A stretch of 64,000 bases of DNA from assembly GCF_039545055.1 (NCBI RefSeq), contig NZ_BAABRP010000015.1, positions 1 through 64,000 of the forward strand. The letters run 5' to 3'. Position numbers and translations under genes: made by a program. Under the pieces are notes generated by a model. It saw only the letters and a list, made by a program, of their open reading frames with translations, was not told where the DNA came from and did no database searches. Position 1 is the first letter of the stretch, and the number at the start of each line of letters is the position of its first letter. Below are positions 62,076-64,000 of the stretch, piece by piece. The stretch is from Deinococcus carri (GTDB lineage Bacteria; Deinococcota; Deinococci; Deinococcales; Deinococcaceae).

Positions 62076-62990
62076 ATGATTCGCGCCCAGACCTTCACCG
62101 GCACGCCCCTCGACTGGACCGGGCAGACCCAGGGCGTGTGGGTGGACGCGCAGGGGGCCACGCCGGAGGAGCTGGCCCGCTTGCAGGCCGCCTTTCCGCT
62201 CAACCGCCTGGCGCTGGAGGACGCGCTGGAGCAGGGCCACTGGAGCCGCGCGGAGGTCTACCCCGAACACGCCTTCGTCACCATCCGCTCCTTTGCCCGC
62301 CCCGCCGACGCCGACGAGTTCACCGAGCGCCTGAGCCTCTTTCTTTACCCCGACGCCGTTCTGACCCTCAGCAGTGCGGGCACGCGGGCACTGGAGGCGG
62401 TCTGGGGGCTGGTAGGCCGTGAGAGCGTGAACACCGCCTCCGAGATCGGGTATGAGCTGCTGGACCAGACCGCCGACACCTTCTTCACCCTGGCCGACGC
62501 GCTGGAGGGCCGGGTGGAGGCGCTGGAGGAGCGCGTCTTTACCGACGGCCGCCGCAATCCGGTCGCGGAGGTGTTCGCGCTCAAGCATGTGCTGGCGCAG
62601 GGCCGCCGCCTCAGCACCGACGCGCGGGAGGCGGTGACGCTGCTGGTCCGCCACGCCGGCGGCACCACGGCCGAGCTGGTCCGCTACCGCGACGTGCTGG
62701 ACTCCTTCACGCGCGTCAGCAGCCGCCTGGACGGGCTGCGCGACTTCCTGACCAGCCTGCTCGACCTGCACCTGAACCTGCAAAGCCAGCGCATGAACGA
62801 GGTGATGCGGACCCTGACCGCCGTCAGCGTGATCTTTTTGCCGCTGACCTTCCTGGCGGGCGTGTGGGGCATGAACTTCCAGCACATGCCCGAACTGCAC
62901 ACCCGCTTCGGCTACGCCTTCGCCTGGGCGAGTTTCCTGCTGATCGGGGGGCTGCTGGCCGCCTATTTCAAGCGCCGGGGGTGGTGGTGA
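62076..62990 (+). CDS. corA: Magnesium/cobalt transporter CorA-type
   Basis: A 304-residue CorA-family channel with an N-terminal cytoplasmic alpha/beta domain, a long helix and two C-terminal membrane helices. The pore signature GMN is in LAGVWGMNF, followed by MPEL. It moves magnesium or related ions. The positively charged end FKRRGWW fits the family topology. Its promoter is leaderless. Confidence 0.93.
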   Translation: MIRAQTFTGTPLDWTGQTQGVWVDAQGATPEELARLQAAFPLNRLALEDALEQGHWSRAEVYPEHAFVTIRSFARPADADEFTERLSLFLYPDAVLTLSSAGTRALEAVWGLVGRESVNTASEIGYELLDQTADTFFTLADALEGRVEALEERVFTDGRRNPVAEVFALKHVLAQGRRLSTDAREAVTLLVRHAGGTTAELVRYRDVLDSFTRVSSRLDGLRDFLTSLLDLHLNLQSQRMNEVMRTLTAVSVIFLPLTFLAGVWGMNFQHMPELHTRFGYAFAWASFLLIGGLLAAYFKRRGWW

Positions 62991-63004
62991 GGGGCCAGAG
63001 CAAA

Positions 63005-63040
63005 CCCTGCCCCGGACCAGAAGCGGTTGCCGGGGCAGGG
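63005..63040. terminator. Terminator between corA and the Ig-like protein gene
   Basis: CCCTGCCCCGG at 63005-63015 pairs perfectly with 63030-63040. It lies between two convergent stop codons. Confidence 0.75.
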
Positions 63041-63077
63041 CAGAGTGCCGGACGTTACGTTATCTGAGGGGCCAGGA

Positions 63078-64000
63078 CTACTGCACGAAGGCGTAACGCA
63101 CGCGCAGCTCCGAAAGTGCTCCCACGACCCCGCCGAAACGCAGCTCCACGCTGTCGAACGCCTTGCTCGTCTGGAAACTGACGGTCTGCACGTCACTGCC
63201 CGGCGCGAGCAGCGCCAGGTCCAGCAGGTCGCCCCCGCTGCGCGTTTCCTGCACCTGACCGTTCAGCAGCGTCACCAGGGTGAGGCCAGACAGCACTCCG
63301 GCATCCAGCAGGCTGCCGGGGCGGCGGACGACAAAGCCCACGCGGCTGCCTGCCGCCTGCGGTGCCGTGCCGATGACACGCAGGTAGGTGTAGCTCAGCG
63401 CACCCACCGTGACCTTCATCGACGCCTCGTCCGTGAGGTCGCCGTTCACGACATTCAGGGCGTTGTCCACCGAGCACAGCAGGCACAGCTCACTCCGGCC
63501 CGAGTTCACGGTGTACCCGCTGCCCACCAGGGGCCGGGGTTGCGCGGTCTGCTCGCCACTCACGGTGATGCTGACGTTGACGGCGTTCGAGGCGTTCCCC
63601 GCCGCGTCGTAGGCCCGGACGACCAGCGTGTGTGCCCCGGCAGGCAAAGTCGGCAGGGTGGTGTCCAGATTGACCGTCTGACCGGGGGTGATAGCCAGGT
63701 CGGTGGGCGTGCCGTTGTCGAGGGTGTAGGTCACGCGGGTGACGCCCTGATTGTCGCTGGCGGTGCCGGTCAGGCGTACGGGGTTGGTCGTGGTGGCACC
63801 GTTGACGGGGGAAGTGAGCGTCAGGGTCGGGGCCACGGTGTCGCCGGGCTGGCCTGTGCCGCCTCCGGCAGTGACGGTGAAGGTCGTGCTGGCGGCGTTC
63901 GAGGCGTTCCCCGCCGCGTCGTAGGCCCGGACGACCAGCGTGTGTTGCCCGGCACTCAGGTCCGGCAGGGCAAAGTCGAAGTTGACCGAGGCTCCGGCAG
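63078..64000 (-). CDS. Ig-like surface protein, C-terminal part
   Basis: The frame is open to the end of the window (5' end missing); at least 306 residues are encoded. Two or more bacterial Ig-like units are visible by their endings (HTLVVRAYDAAGNASNAV and a near copy), then TVNSGRSELCLLCSVDNALN and a beta-rich C-terminal domain ending RVRYAFVQ. It is probably secreted or surface-bound. The repeat DNA at 63580-63630 and 63894-63944 is almost identical. The GTG at 63836 is internal. Confidence 0.8.
   Translation of the reverse strand, partial: AGASVNFDFALPDLSAGQHTLVVRAYDAAGNASNAASTTFTVTAGGGTGQPGDTVAPTLTLTSPVNGATTTNPVRLTGTASDNQGVTRVTYTLDNGTPTDLAITPGQTVNLDTTLPTLPAGAHTLVVRAYDAAGNASNAVNVSITVSGEQTAQPRPLVGSGYTVNSGRSELCLLCSVDNALNVVNGDLTDEASMKVTVGALSYTYLRVIGTAPQAAGSRVGFVVRRPGSLLDAGVLSGLTLVTLLNGQVQETRSGGDLLDLALLAPGSDVQTVSFQTSKAFDSVELRFGGVVGALSELRVRYAFVQ

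Overview
The window looks like a chromosomal segment of a Deinococcus species (Deinococcaceae). The reasons are the very high G+C content, a class III-type PPK2, a MurE whose usual diaminopimelate motif is changed in a way that would fit the ornithine peptidoglycan of this genus, a tandem pair of deoxynucleoside kinases, an AlkA-type glycosylase with no N-terminal domain, and above all the promoters. At least a dozen genes have a -10 box of the form TANNNT lying 6 or 7 bases before the start codon, the leaderless arrangement known from Deinococcus. The species cannot be named from the sequence. There is no CRISPR array, complete insertion sequence, prophage or rRNA. One tRNA-Gly(GCC) opens the window.

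Layout. 0-10 kb: tRNA-Gly, ppk2, a DRE-TIM (Re-citrate synthase/isopropylmalate synthase-like) enzyme divergent from a citrate synthase fused to a MerR-type DNA-binding head, an MFS transporter divergent from a LacI regulator, galE with a membrane protein and a nucleotidyltransferase, and rtcB. 10-20 kb: murE plus a SWIM zinc-finger gene, two deoxynucleoside kinases, an FmdB-like protein without cysteines coupled to an HtrA-type protease, a coiled-coil membrane protein/small membrane protein/TAXI binding protein operon, a frameshifted winged-helix regulator, and an acyl-CoA dehydrogenase divergent from a Crp-family regulator. 20-31 kb: alkA, a YbaY-like protein, Nudix and SDR genes, a fused ATPase-permease ABC protein with an EamA exporter, stress-type small proteins, a TetR regulator and hisC. 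30-41 kb: acyl-ACP desaturase, peroxiredoxin and HIT genes, a heterodimeric ABC exporter, and a haem/iron uptake operon (hmuTUV plus a siderophore-interacting protein). 41-51 kb: phoB-phoR and phoU, the yqeK-LCP-rsfS operon, the cdaA-ybbR c-di-AMP operon, an RNase H-like protein and pyrE. 51-64 kb: a metalloprotease, sucA-sucB, a BON-domain protein with a FUS-like low-complexity region, a disordered small protein enclosed by inverted repeats, an unrecognised 429-residue protein, xseA-crcB, corA, and the C-terminal part of an Ig-like surface protein that runs off the end.

How the genes work together. Most operons are joined by 4-base ATGA or GTGA overlaps (murE/SWIM, fmdB/htrA, hmuTUV, phoB/phoR, yqeK/lcp/rsfS, cdaA/ybbR, crcB/xseA), which implies translational coupling. 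Themes are central carbon and polyphosphate metabolism, envelope synthesis and its c-di-AMP control, phosphate sensing, iron uptake, and nucleic-acid repair or processing (rtcB, alkA, xseA, the kinases).

The most unusual signal is between the genes. Six short elements with terminal or internal inverted repeats and a hairpin at the gene-proximal end begin at the base after, or one base after, a stop codon, always in the same orientation relative to that gene; a related copy lies upstream of a small gene. A second class of hairpins is built from repeated short words and often has a loop reading TTTTCC. Together they look like mobile or spreading 3'-end modules and are the best candidate here for something undescribed.
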